This document shows positions 52,704 to 62,800 of a stretch of 64,000 nt of DNA, piece after piece. Positions within the stretch are counted from its first letter, which is position 1; every line of letters begins with the position of its first letter. The DNA lies in assembly GCF_014192275.1 (NCBI RefSeq), contig NZ_JACHXR010000005.1:62001-126000 (forward strand), given 5' to 3'. Below the pieces are notes generated by a model, which worked only from the letters and a program-made list of their open reading frames with translations, was not told the origin of the DNA and ran no database searches. The DNA is from Halomonas stenophila. GTDB taxonomy: Bacteria > Pseudomonadota > Gammaproteobacteria > Pseudomonadales > Halomonadaceae. The position numbers and the translations under genes were made by a program.

Positions 52704-52763
52704 AGTTGGTGCGCGTGGCAGACAAGCCGCCACGTCATAGTTCCAAGTTGGGAGGTGGACCAT

Positions 52764-53567
52764 ATGTGGCATTTGTTGAAGCATCCCCTTCTTGTGGCGG
52801 TTATCGGTGGCTTGGTTGGATCACTGTCAACCTGGATCACATTCAAGAACACGCCACCAGTTGCCACGATTATTCCGGAAAACGTTGAAGTGGGTGCCGC
52901 CGAGAGCGTCACATTTGATGCGAAGAAATCTCACGATCCAGATGGAAGCATCGTTTCTACCGGTTGGCTGGTGAGTGGTCACGACCCCAAGGAAGCGACA
53001 TCCATTGCAGCGTGTACACCAGGAGCCACAGGCTACCAACTGATTTGCCGTTTCGTTGCTCCGGGGACGCACTCGGTCGGATTTTCCGTAACAGACAATG
53101 ACGACACAACAGCGAATACGTCAACACGTGTAACGGTGAATGTGCCTGGCGGATATATCGGGGTGGTACTTCAGTTTGGATCTAATGCCGATACGACAGC
53201 CTTGGAGAAGGCGTTCAACTATGGAGTGGATTGGACAGAAGTTCAAGCATTGCTAGGTGGGCGACTCATTGTGCTTCGTAACGCTGACACTGGTCAGCCT
53301 GTGTTGGCAAACGCGTACCAACGTTCGATAGAAAAGGCTAGAGAGTATGCTGAAAATGCCAGACAGCCGCAGGGGCTGAGAATATTGGCAAGTCTACCTC
53401 AACGTGCCGCCGATAAGGTCGCATCTGATTTGCAGGAAATAGGAGTGTCGGCGCATTTCGTCCGGCTGCCGGCAGGAGAGATTATGCCGTCGCTCCATGC
53501 AGGCCTTGCAAATTCATCGTTTGTTACGCTTGAGAGTCCCCAACAGCTAACGGAATACTACGAATGA
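52764..53567 (+). CDS. Membrane-anchored PKD-like protein (cassette 4)
   Basis: The 267-residue protein has one N-terminal membrane segment (LLVAVIGGLVGSLSTWI) and then a PKD-like Ig domain (VEVGAAESVTFDAKKSHDPD, FVAPGTHSVGFSVTDNDDTT). The C-terminal 110 residues (GYIGVVLQFGSNADTTALEKA; LRILASLPQRAADKVASDLQ) resemble no domain I can name with certainty. GGAGG lies eight bases before ATG 52764. It probably faces the periplasm. Confidence 0.65.
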   Translation: MWHLLKHPLLVAVIGGLVGSLSTWITFKNTPPVATIIPENVEVGAAESVTFDAKKSHDPDGSIVSTGWLVSGHDPKEATSIAACTPGATGYQLICRFVAPGTHSVGFSVTDNDDTTANTSTRVTVNVPGGYIGVVLQFGSNADTTALEKAFNYGVDWTEVQALLGGRLIVLRNADTGQPVLANAYQRSIEKAREYAENARQPQGLRILASLPQRAADKVASDLQEIGVSAHFVRLPAGEIMPSLHAGLANSSFVTLESPQQLTEYYE

Positions 53568-53571
53568 CTAT

Positions 53572-53630
53572 TTGTAACAAGTCGCTGCAGCGCGAAGCGG
53601 TTTCCGAGCGGCTGAGCTTCATTGTTATGG
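53572..53630 (+). repeat. attC site 4 (end of array)
   Basis: R'' is TTGTAAC (53572-53578) followed by AAG, and R' is GTTATGG (53624-53630). GCTgCAGC in the left arm pairs with GCTGAGC of the right arm with one extra G. It lies five bases after the stop of cassette 4, and recD follows about 70 bases later. Confidence 0.65.
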
Positions 53631-53700
53631 CAGACTGAACGTTCGCTCCTTGGCCGAAAGAAGGGCGCTACCGCAGTTTGAATAAGGGAGCCGATGGTTC

Positions 53701-55917
53701 TCAATTCCCCAACCCACTCACCCGCATCACCTCCCTCGTCACCGCTTCATCCAGCATTCCGCGGCCGGTTTCCACCACGGTGAGCCAGTCCCTCGCGCGG
53801 GTGATGCCGGTGTAGACCAGCTCCCGGGTGAGGATGGGGTTGGGGGCATCGGGGAGCAGCAGGGCAGTGTGGGTGAACTCCGAGCCCTGGGACTTGTGCA
53901 CCGTCATGGCGAAGACGGTCTCCACCGCCTGCAGGCGGCTGGGCAGCACCCACTTGATGCGGCCGCTGCCGTCGCTGGCGGGGAAGGCGACGCGCAGCAG
54001 CTTTCTCCCCGGCGCTCGGGCGTCGGGCAGCGCCAGGGTGATGCCGATATCGCCGTTCATCAGCCCCAGGCCGTAGTCGTTGCGGGTGACCAGCACCGGG
54101 CGGCCCTCGAACCAGCCCTGTTCCAGCTCCAGGTCGCTGGCCTGGAGCCAGCCGGCGCGGCGCAGGGCGCGGCCGATGTGCGGGTTGAGCCCTTCGATGC
54201 CCCAGGGGCCCTTGCGGAGCGCGCAGAGCAGCTGGAACTGGCAGTGGGCCTCGAGCACGGCGCGGGCCCAGTCGTCAAAGGGTTGGCGGTCCTCGCCTTC
54301 GCCGAAGCTCGTCTCGGTGGGGCGCCGGGTGCGCAGCACCTCCAGGTAGTGGCGATAGCCGAGCGGTGGGACGATAGGGTCGCCGCGCCGGTCGGTGCGG
54401 CCCTGGCCGCCGTCGACGAAGCCGGCCGGGTGACCCTCCACCACGAGCTTGTCCAGGGCCGGTTCGTCGGCCTCATTCAGGCGCAAGCGGGCCAGGTCGG
54501 CGTAGGCCTTCTCGAACACCTCGCGCACGGCGCGGCGCTTCTCCTTGGCCGTATGGCCACCATCCAGCGGCCGGTTGACCGCCTCGGCGAGCCGGCCGAT
54601 GCCGCTGGCGGCATCGAAGCGGTGGCTGACCCGCAGCATGGCGATGGCCTGGTCCAGTGGCTGGCCCTGCGCGTCATGGTATTGCGTGGGCAGCGGCGTG
54701 CCGGTGGCGGCCTCCAGCCAGTCGGCGGTCCGGGGCGTGTAGTGGCCGCCCTCGGCGCGCTGGCAGAGGTCGCCGAGCACGGCGCCGGCCTCCACCGAGG
54801 CGAGCTGGTCCTTGTCGCCGAGCAGCACCAGCCGGGCGCGGGAGGGCAGGGCGGTGAGCACCGCCGCCATCATCTCGATATCCACCATGGAGGCTTCGTC
54901 GATCACCAGCACGTCCAGCGTCAATGGGTTACCGGCGTGGTGGCGGAAGTGGCGGGTATCCGGGCGCGAGCCGAGCAGCCGATGCAGGGTGGTCACCTCG
55001 GTGGGGATGGCCTCGCGCAGGGTCGGGATATCCACACCCTGTTGGCCCACGGCGCCGGCCAGCTCCACCAGCGAGAGGCCCTTGACCTGCCCGGCGATGG
55101 AGTCGTTGAGGCGCGCGGCGGCCTTGCCGGTGGGGGCGGCCAGGCGAATGCGCAGCGGGCGTGCGCTGGGCGGGTCGGCGCGGCCCAGCGCCAGGGCCTG
55201 GAGCAGGGCGAGCAGCTTGACCACGGTGGTGGTCTTGCCGGTGCCGGGGCCGCCGGTGATCACCGCGAAGGGCGAGCGCGCGGCCAGGGCACAGGCGGCC
55301 TTCTGCCAGTCGAGGGTGGCCGTGGTGGGGAAGAGGGCGTCGAGGGCGGTGGCCAGGGTGGCGGCGTCATCGGCAGGGGTATCCAGCCGGGCGGTGATGC
55401 GGGCGCGGATCTCCTGCTCGTACTGCCAGTAGCGGCGCAGGTAGAGGCGGGGGCCTTGGTGTTGATGACCAGGCGCGGTGGCGCCGCGCACCAGCGGGGT
55501 GTGGCCGGGGGCGCCCTGCGCGCCGTCGGCGACCAGACCGGGGTGAGTGAGCGCTTCCTGCCAGGCGTCCAGGGTCAGGCCGCCGAGCACCTCGCTGGGC
55601 AGCGGCGGCGGGTCGCTGAGGTCGTCGCCCTCCGGCGGCAGCGAGAGGGCCAGGTCGGGGGCCTCCAGGGTCGCCGCCAGGTCGAGGCAGACATGGCCAC
55701 GGCCCAGCTGGTGGCTGGCCAGGGCCGCGGCGAGCAGCAGCGGCGCCGGGGCGTCGGGCACCTCGCGGTGCAGGAACACCGCCAGGGCGCGGTCCAGGGC
55801 ACGTAGCCAGCCGCGCGCCACCCAGCGCTCGAGCAGGGCGAGCAGCGCCGCCGTGTCCCCCAGGGCGGGGTGGGGCTGCTCGGGGACATCCGGCAGATCG
55901 TCGAACAGGTCCTTCAT
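53701..55917 (-). CDS. recD: Exodeoxyribonuclease V subunit alpha (RecD helicase)
   Basis: The 738-residue protein has the Walker A VITGGPGTGKTTTVVKLL and Walker B VLVIDEASMVDIEMM. LLGDKDQLASVEAG, FAMTVHKSQGSEFTH and YTGITRARDWLTVVE are the remaining superfamily 1 helicase motifs. It is the 5'-3' motor of RecBCD. The ATG at 55917 overlaps the recB stop by four bases. An N-terminal domain rich in Ala/Leu precedes the helicase part. Confidence 0.95.
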   Translation of the reverse strand: MKDLFDDLPDVPEQPHPALGDTAALLALLERWVARGWLRALDRALAVFLHREVPDAPAPLLLAAALASHQLGRGHVCLDLAATLEAPDLALSLPPEGDDLSDPPPLPSEVLGGLTLDAWQEALTHPGLVADGAQGAPGHTPLVRGATAPGHQHQGPRLYLRRYWQYEQEIRARITARLDTPADDAATLATALDALFPTTATLDWQKAACALAARSPFAVITGGPGTGKTTTVVKLLALLQALALGRADPPSARPLRIRLAAPTGKAAARLNDSIAGQVKGLSLVELAGAVGQQGVDIPTLREAIPTEVTTLHRLLGSRPDTRHFRHHAGNPLTLDVLVIDEASMVDIEMMAAVLTALPSRARLVLLGDKDQLASVEAGAVLGDLCQRAEGGHYTPRTADWLEAATGTPLPTQYHDAQGQPLDQAIAMLRVSHRFDAASGIGRLAEAVNRPLDGGHTAKEKRRAVREVFEKAYADLARLRLNEADEPALDKLVVEGHPAGFVDGGQGRTDRRGDPIVPPLGYRHYLEVLRTRRPTETSFGEGEDRQPFDDWARAVLEAHCQFQLLCALRKGPWGIEGLNPHIGRALRRAGWLQASDLELEQGWFEGRPVLVTRNDYGLGLMNGDIGITLALPDARAPGRKLLRVAFPASDGSGRIKWVLPSRLQAVETVFAMTVHKSQGSEFTHTALLLPDAPNPILTRELVYTGITRARDWLTVVETGRGMLDEAVTREVMRVSGLGN

Positions 55918-58900
55918 GCCGGCGCCTCCGCGTGCTGAGTGGTCGCCGTCGGCTCCTGGCCCTGGAAGAGCGCGTCCAGCGTCTCGATCAGCGCCCGCGG
56001 CGGGCGTTCGGCGTGGACGCCGCGGCCGTCGGTGGCCGTGGCGGGGCCGACCCCGCGCAGGAAGACGGTCAGCGAGCCGCCGATATGGCGGTCGTAGTCG
56101 TAGTCCGGCAGGCGCGCCTTGAGCAGCCGATGCAGCGCCAGCAGGTAGAGGGCGGCCTGCAGGTCGTAGCGCTTCTCGGCCATGGCACCACGCATGGCCG
56201 CCGGGGTGTAGGCGTCGTCGTCCGGCCCCAGGTGGTTGGATTTCCAGTCGAGCACGTAGTAGCGCCCTCGATGTTCGAAGACCAGGTCGATGAAGCCCTT
56301 GAGCATGCCGTTGAGGGTGTCGGTATCGAGCGCCGGCCGCGCGGCGCCGGCGAGGGTGTAAGCGCTCACCGGGGCGTCCAGCGCCCGGGTCGAGACGCGG
56401 TGCGCGGCGAACCAGAACTCCATCTCCACCTGGTAGGCGCCGAGCTCGCCGAGCCGCATCGCCCCGGCGTCGGGCAGTGGCAGCGGGGTTTCCAGCAGCC
56501 CGCCCAGCCAGCCGTCCAGCGACTCGAGCCAGGCGGTCCAGCCGCGCAGCTGGGTGCGGCGGGCCAGCATGTCCTCGCGCAGGGCGGCGTCCTCGCCGGC
56601 GCGGGCGAAGCCGTGCTGGCCGGCCCACTCCAGCAGGCCGTGGAGAAAAGTGCCGGGCCCGGGGCCGCGCGGGAAGCGGTGCATGGAACGATCTGCGCTC
56701 GGCCATACGGCGTTGATATCTCGCTCGAAATGCTCATTTACTGGCTTGTAAACTCCGCTTTCTCGCGAGATATCGCCTTGTCTGGCCATCGCTCGATGGC
56801 GTTCCAAATCTGGCTCCGTCCTATCTCTAGTTTCGTCCATCACCTCGAAGGCGGTGGCCTCCAGCGGCGTGGTGGGCTCGGGGAGGGTGATTGCCTCCCG
56901 GGCGCTCGCGGGTGAGTGAGTGCTTGCCGGGGCGCCAGCCGGTGCCTGAGCCTCCAGGGGCCGGGGCTCGAGGATGGCGCCGCTGGTGCGCAGCGCCGAG
57001 TAGCTGGCGATCCACCACTGCTCCCGGGCCGGGCGGCCTGGCACCCGGGCCTCGCCCAGCGCTTCGGTTGCTTCCGCCGGGGTGAAGAGCTCGGCGGTGG
57101 CGGGGGGCGCCGGCTGGAGGGCGATGGCGGGCTCATCCCCCCTGAGGGCGGCCAGGGCCTCGCCGAGCGCCTCCGGGGCGATCGGTTCGCCGTTGCTCAG
57201 CAGCTGGCCCAAGGCGCCGGCTTCCAGCCCCTTGAGCGGGGCGATGCCCAGCCAGGTGGCGTGGCGGGCGCGGGTCAGCGCCACATAGAGCTTGCGCAGG
57301 TCCTCGCCCAGGCGTTCGCGGTCGGCGATGGCCAGGGTCGCATCACTGGCGGTGAGGCTCAGGCGCAGCCGTCCCTCGCCGTCGTGCCAGCGCAGCGGCG
57401 AGTCGTCGGCCTTGGTGGCGCGGTGGTTGCCGATGAAGGGCAGGAACACCAGCGGGTACTCCAGCCCCTTGGACTTGTGGATGGTGATCACCTGCACCAG
57501 GTCGGCGTCGCTCTCCAGGCGCAGCTTGTGGGCCTCGCCCTGGTCGTCGGGGGCGGCGATGGCCTCGGCGAGGAAGCGGATCAGCGCATGCTCGCCGTCG
57601 AGCTCCTGGCTGGCGTGCTGCAGCAGCTCGCCCAGATGCAGCAGGTCGGTGAGGTAGCGCTCGCCCTCGCTGGCGGGGCCGGCGGCCAGCAGCCGGCCGG
57701 GCACCTCGAAGTCGCTCATCAGCCGGCGCACCAGCGGCAGCACGCCCTGGCGCTGCCACAGGCGGTGGTAGTCGCGGAACTGCAGCACCCGCGCCTCCCA
57801 GGCCAGCTCGTCCTGCTGCAGGTGGTCGAGGGCGGCCAGGTCGAGCCCCAGGCTGGGGGTGGCCAGGGCCGCGCGCAGCAGGCGCTCGTCCTCGGGATCG
57901 GCGCAGGCGCGCAGCCAGGCATCGAGCTCGACGGCCATGGGCGAGGCGAACACCTTGTCCTTGTCGGAGAGGTAGACGCTCTTCACCCCGCGCCGGGCCA
58001 GGGCGCGGCGGATCTCGCGGGCCTCATTGATGCCGTTGACCAGCACCGCCATATCCGAGGGCGCCAGTGCCTGGAGGGTCTCGCCATCGCTGAAGCCCGC
58101 CTCGCCGTGCCGGCCCCGCTCCAGCAGGGCGACCATCCGCGAGGCGCAGCGCTCGGCCATCTCGCCCATATAGGCGGTCTTGGAGAGCGCCTCGTCGGCC
58201 TCCAGTTGCCACAGGGTCATGGCCGGCTGGGGTTGGCCGTCGACGACCAGGGCATCCTTCCGGCCTTTCGCCTTGACTGGTGTGAAAGGCACCGGATTGC
58301 CGCCGTCGTCCTGCTTGAACAGGAAGGCCCCGGGCGGGTGGGCCTCGGCGAAGGCGAAGCAGCGGTTCACCGCGGCGACCATGGTCGCGCTGGAGCGGTA
58401 GTTGGTGCCCAGGGTGACGTGGCGGCCCGCGGTGTCGCGGCGCGCCTGCAGGTAGGTGTGGATATCGGCGCCGCGGAAGGCGTAGATCGCCTGCTTGGGG
58501 TCGCCGATCAGGAAGACACCGGTCTCGCGGGCGTTGTCGGCCAGGCGGTAGACCCGGTCGAAGATGCGGTACTGCACCGGGTCGGTGTCCTGGAACTCGT
58601 CGACCAGGGCCACCGGGAACTGCTGGCGAATCCGTGCGGCCAGGGCCTCGGCGCTGGTGCCCGCGAGCGCTCGGTCGAGATGGCTGAGCAGGTCGTTGGG
58701 GCCCATCTCGGCGCGGCGCTCCTGCTCGCGCTCCAGGCGCGCCCGGCACCACTGCACGGCGTGGATCAGCAGGTCGGCGCGGGGCTCGGGCAGGGCGTCC
58801 AGTGCCTCGGGCAGCGCGGCCAGGGTCTCCCAGGCCTCCGGCACGGGCGGCGTGCCTTCCTTCCAGATCTCGGCCATGCCTTCTGGGGTGAGGCGCTTCC

Positions 58901-59846
58901 AGGCGGCGTCGGTGAGCGCCGGGCGCGTCTCTTCACCTTGGCACCAGTCGCGCAGCGCGCCCAGCCAGTTGGAGCGGCTTCGGGCATTGAAGCTCTGCCC
59001 CTTGAAGGCCTTGCGCTTGGCGGCGTCCTCCAGGGCCGGCACCAGCTCGTCGAGCCAGGCGGCCCAGGGCGCCTTGAGCTCAGCGAGGCGGGCGTCGCGC
59101 TCGGCCCGGGCGGCGGCCAGGGTCTCGGCGGGGGGCGGGGCGCTGTGGCTAAGCGCGTCGCTTTCCGGCAGCAGCTTGCGCACGGCGGCATAGAGCGAGC
59201 GCCGGCCCTCGGTGGGGGCCTCCCAGTACTGGGTGATCTCGGCCAGCGCCGCGGCGTCCAGCGGGTAGTAGAAGCTGCGCCAGTAGTCGCGCACCACCTC
59301 CTGCTCGAGCTCGCCCTGGTCGGTCTCCAGCTCCAGCGAGAAGAGGCTGCCGCTGTCGAAGGCGTGCTCGCGCAGCATACGGTAGCACCAGCTGTGGATG
59401 GTGGAGACGGCGGCCTCGTCCATCCACTCGGCGGCCAGCTGCAGGCGGCGGGCGCAGGCGGGCCAGCCGGCCGGGTCGTACTGGTCGCGCAGGGCGACCA
59501 GTAGCGGGTCGAATTGGGGGCAGACCCCGATTTCTCCGAAATCGGGGGCTGTCCCCAATTCCCCCACCGATTGGAAGACCTCGGCGGCCTCGACCAGCCG
59601 GGCGCGAATCCGCTCGCGCAGTTCCTGGGTGGCGGCGTTGGTGAAGGTCACCACCAGGATCTCCGGCGGGGTCAGGGGACGCGCAAAGGCCGTCTCGTCC
59701 TCGGCGTGGCGGGCGCCGAGCACCAGGCGCACGTAGAGCAGGGCGATGGTGAAGGTCTTGCCGGTGCCGGCACTGGCCTCGATCAGGCGGCTGCCGTGCA
59801 GCGGAAACGTCAGCGGATCGAGCTCGACGGGCTGGGCGTCGCTCAT
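55914..59846 (-). CDS. recB: Exodeoxyribonuclease V subunit beta (RecB) with palindrome insertion
   Basis: The 1310-residue protein has the Walker A IEASAGTGKTFTIALLYVRL near residue 25, VALVDEFQDTDPVQYRIF and IGDPKQAIYAFRGADIH for motifs II and III. It also has LTRARHATWLG for motif VI and the nuclease centre YYVLDWKSNHLG near residue 1200. It supplies the 3'-5' motor and the nuclease of RecBCD. Residues 96-112 (ELGTAPDFGEIGVCPQF) are encoded by a REP-like palindrome and are not part of the normal protein. The ATG at 59846 overlaps the recC stop by four bases. Confidence 0.95.
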   Translation of the reverse strand: MSDAQPVELDPLTFPLHGSRLIEASAGTGKTFTIALLYVRLVLGARHAEDETAFARPLTPPEILVVTFTNAATQELRERIRARLVEAAEVFQSVGELGTAPDFGEIGVCPQFDPLLVALRDQYDPAGWPACARRLQLAAEWMDEAAVSTIHSWCYRMLREHAFDSGSLFSLELETDQGELEQEVVRDYWRSFYYPLDAAALAEITQYWEAPTEGRRSLYAAVRKLLPESDALSHSAPPPAETLAAARAERDARLAELKAPWAAWLDELVPALEDAAKRKAFKGQSFNARSRSNWLGALRDWCQGEETRPALTDAAWKRLTPEGMAEIWKEGTPPVPEAWETLAALPEALDALPEPRADLLIHAVQWCRARLEREQERRAEMGPNDLLSHLDRALAGTSAEALAARIRQQFPVALVDEFQDTDPVQYRIFDRVYRLADNARETGVFLIGDPKQAIYAFRGADIHTYLQARRDTAGRHVTLGTNYRSSATMVAAVNRCFAFAEAHPPGAFLFKQDDGGNPVPFTPVKAKGRKDALVVDGQPQPAMTLWQLEADEALSKTAYMGEMAERCASRMVALLERGRHGEAGFSDGETLQALAPSDMAVLVNGINEAREIRRALARRGVKSVYLSDKDKVFASPMAVELDAWLRACADPEDERLLRAALATPSLGLDLAALDHLQQDELAWEARVLQFRDYHRLWQRQGVLPLVRRLMSDFEVPGRLLAAGPASEGERYLTDLLHLGELLQHASQELDGEHALIRFLAEAIAAPDDQGEAHKLRLESDADLVQVITIHKSKGLEYPLVFLPFIGNHRATKADDSPLRWHDGEGRLRLSLTASDATLAIADRERLGEDLRKLYVALTRARHATWLGIAPLKGLEAGALGQLLSNGEPIAPEALGEALAALRGDEPAIALQPAPPATAELFTPAEATEALGEARVPGRPAREQWWIASYSALRTSGAILEPRPLEAQAPAGAPASTHSPASAREAITLPEPTTPLEATAFEVMDETRDRTEPDLERHRAMARQGDISRESGVYKPVNEHFERDINAVWPSADRSMHRFPRGPGPGTFLHGLLEWAGQHGFARAGEDAALREDMLARRTQLRGWTAWLESLDGWLGGLLETPLPLPDAGAMRLGELGAYQVEMEFWFAAHRVSTRALDAPVSAYTLAGAARPALDTDTLNGMLKGFIDLVFEHRGRYYVLDWKSNHLGPDDDAYTPAAMRGAMAEKRYDLQAALYLLALHRLLKARLPDYDYDRHIGGSLTVFLRGVGPATATDGRGVHAERPPRALIETLDALFQGQEPTATTQHAEAPA
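59511..59561. repeat. REP-like palindrome inserted in frame in recB
   Basis: Two 24-base arms (59511-59534 and 59538-59561) are inverted copies with two mismatches around the loop TCC. The core GGGG.CAG.CCCCGATTT is of the REP/RAYT type. The 51 bases equal 17 codons, so the recB frame is kept. Confidence 0.8.
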
Positions 59847-62800
59847 TGGCCATCTCCCCCGTTTTTATCCCCTTTAAGGGCCAGGTAGAGCGGTGCCAGC
59901 AGCCGCTCGGTCAGCGTGGCGAAGTCGAGGCGCTCACCATCATCGGCCGGCGCAGCGGCCATCAGGGCGGCGAAGTCGGGCCAGCGGTGGGCCAGGTAGG
60001 GGTTGCGCTCGACCTCGCCGGCCACGAAGCCGTCGCCCTCGTAGGCCTTGCGGGCGGCCTGCCAGGCGTCGCTGGCGGGGCCATTGCTGGCGATCGAGCC
60101 GTCGTGCCGGTCGACCTTGCCGAGCCAGGCGAAGGCGGCCTCGACGGCCAGTGGCAGTGGCTCGCGCATGCCGGCCTGCCAGGCGCCGATCAGCTCGCCG
60201 AGGCGCTGCCGGGCGGTGTCGGCCTCCAGCGGCGGCAGGGTAACGTGGCCGGCCTTGGAGAGCAGTTCGGTGGTCAGCGGGGCCTCGAGGTTGCCGGCCA
60301 GGTGGGCGACCCAGGGGCGCACCAGCTGGGCCCAGCGGTACTGGGGCCGGCCGCGGCCCTGGCTGATCAGGCTGCTGCTGAGCAGCAGCAGACGGCAGCG
60401 CCGGCCCGCGTCGTCCACGCGCAGCTGGTCCAGCCAGTCCTCCAGCGGCGGGGCGTTGCGGGTGGGCAGTTCGAGACGCACCGGCTCGGGCTCTTCCACC
60501 GGCTGGGGCCAGGCATCGAGCGCCTGACGATAGGCCTCGAACAGCGCCTCCATGGGCTCGGCAAGGCTCTCGCGCATGCGCTCGGCGAAGGCGCCCATGG
60601 CCAGCACGCCCTGGCCCTCGAGGCGCATCAGGGTGTCGTGGAGCGCCGGCTCCCGAGGGCGGCCCTCGTCGATGGCGAGGCGCTGGGCCTGGATCAGGGC
60701 GTCCTGCAGCTGCCAGTGGGTCAGGCCGTCGAGGGTGAAGGGCTCGTGGTCGAGGCTGGTGACATCCTCGCGCTCGAGGAAGACCTTGAGCCGGGTAGTG
60801 AAGAAGGCCTTGGCCGGGTCGCGCAGGAAGCCGCCGAGCTGGGCCAGGGTCAGCGGGTTTTCCTGCTCGAAAGGAAGGAGAGGAGGCGTGACGCTTTGAA
60901 GGCGTTCGAGTCCTTCTTCTGCCCCCGTTGGATGCACATCACGCCACTCATGGGCGTAGGTGAACAGACGCTTGGCGGCGACGTCCCGGGCGGCCTGTTC
61001 CGCCGGGGTGGGGAAGTAGGCGCGGCTGAACGGCTGCAGCGGGTGCTCGGTGGTCAGCGCCACGAGCAGCTTTCCATCCTGAACGTCGCCATCCACGGTA
61101 TGCCAGCCGGCGGCCAGGTGGTCGCGCAGCTGGCCGACCAGCACCGAGGGCGGCTTCTCGGCGTTGTCGACGATGCTGCGGCCCACCCAGCTGACATAGA
61201 GCTGGCGGCGCGCCGAGAGCAGCGCCTCGAGGAACAGGTAGCGGTCGTCCTCGCGGCGCGAGCGGTCGCCGGGGCGGTAGTCGCCGTGCATCAGGTCGAT
61301 GTCCAGCGGCGGCTGGTGGCGCGGGTAGTCGCCGTCGTTCATGCCCAGCAGGCAGACCCGCCGGAAGGGAATGGCGCGCATCGGCATCAGGGTGGCGAAG
61401 TTGACCGCCCCGGCCAGGAAGCGCTGCGACAGGCTGTGCTCGTCGATCTGCGCCAGCCAGTGCTCGCGCACCACCGAGAGCGGTAGGTCGCGGGTCAGGC
61501 CGGCCTCCCGGGCGCTCTCCTGGAACTCCTGCAGGCCCTGCTCGAGGCGCGCCAGCATCAGGCTGTCGTCGGCCTCCTCGGCGCTGAAGCAGGCCTCCAG
61601 CAGCTCGCGCAGTACCGCCACCCAGCCCTCCACGTCATGCGACTCGCGCAGTCGTTGCCACTGGGCCTCGAGGGTTTCCAGCAGCTGCGCCAATGGGCCG
61701 GCCAGGCCCGCCTCCAGGCCGCCGATATCGTCGAAGGGCTCGATGCCCTGCCAGGCACCGCCACTGTTGCCCACCGCGTAGCCGAGCAGCAGCCGGCGCA
61801 GGCCGAAGGCCCAGGTGTTCTGGGTGAGGCCCTCGGGCAGGTCGAGGCTGCCGCGCTGGCGGGCGTCGAGCCCCCAGCGGATGCCGGCGCCCTCGATCCA
61901 GCGGGCCAACGTCGGCAGGTCCTCCTCGGCGAGGCCGAAGCGGGCGCGCAGCGCCGGCACCTCCAGCAGGTCGAGCAGGTCGCTCACCGCGAAGCGCAGC
62001 TCCGGCAGGCGCACGAGCTTCTCCAGCGCCACCAGCAGCGGCTGGCGGTGGCGGTCGGCCTGGTCGGAGAGGGTGAAGGGGATGTAGCGCGGGTCGTCGC
62101 TGGCGTGCTGCCCGCGCTCGTATTGACCGAAGACGGCCTGGATATGCGGGGCGTAGTGGTCGATGTCCGGCACCATGACGATGATGTCCCGGGGCCTGAG
62201 CTCCGGGTCATCGCTGAAGGCGGCGAGCAGCTGGTCGTGGAGGATCTCCACCTCGCGCTGGGGGCCGTGGGCGACGTGGAAGACGATGGAGTCATCGCGG
62301 GTCGGGTCCACCGCCGGCCAGGTGTCGCGGGTCTCGGCCAGCGGGCGCAGGGCGCGGATGTCGTCCTGCAGCTGCTGCAGCAGCAGGCCCGGAGAGTCGT
62401 CGGGCACGCAGGGCTCGAAGAGGTCGATGCGCAGCGCCTCGCGTTCGAACAGCCCCTCGTAGCGTTGGCTGTCGTCGTGCTCGTCGAGCAGGCGCAGGTA
62501 GTCGCGGCCCTGCTTGCCCCAGGCGGCCAGCAGCGGCTGGGCGTGGAGGTGCAGGGCCTCCTCGCCGTCGCCGTCGCCCAGCACGTCGAGGCGTTCGGGC
62601 ATGCCGGCCTTGCGCCGCTGGCGCCGGCGCTCGGCCCTCAGCAGCTCCTTGTGCTCGATGATATCGGCCCAGTAGTGCTCGCAGGGGTTGTGCACGCAGA
62701 GCAGCACCTGGCTGACCCGGGCGATGGCGGCCAGCGCCTCCAGGGCCTGGCGGGGCAGCGAGGAGATGCCGAACACCACCACCCGGCGCGGCAGATCACG

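Larger units (their letters stand above)
48305..53630 (+). mobile_element. Integron-type gene-cassette array without integrase (CALIN-like)
   Basis: Four + strand genes, each directly followed by an attC-like site, occupy an AT-rich stretch unlike the flanking chromosome. All sites point the same way (R'' then R' on +), as in a cassette array. Cassettes: WYL-like (48357), reverse-transcriptase-like (48755), AAA_13-like ATPase (50433), PKD-like (52764). I found no intI tyrosine recombinase or attI in the window, so it fits a cluster of attC sites lacking an integrase. The exact left end is uncertain. Confidence 0.7.

Noticed and set aside
48102..53700. Integron integrase or attI in or beside the cassette array
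   Set aside because: I looked on both strands for a tyrosine-recombinase frame and found none; all sizeable frames are accounted for by the cassette genes.
53869..59504. Very long + strand open frames opposite recD and recB (645 and 862 codons)
   Set aside because: Their translations are Gly/Gln/Val-rich and motif-free, while both minus-strand genes have complete helicase motifs.
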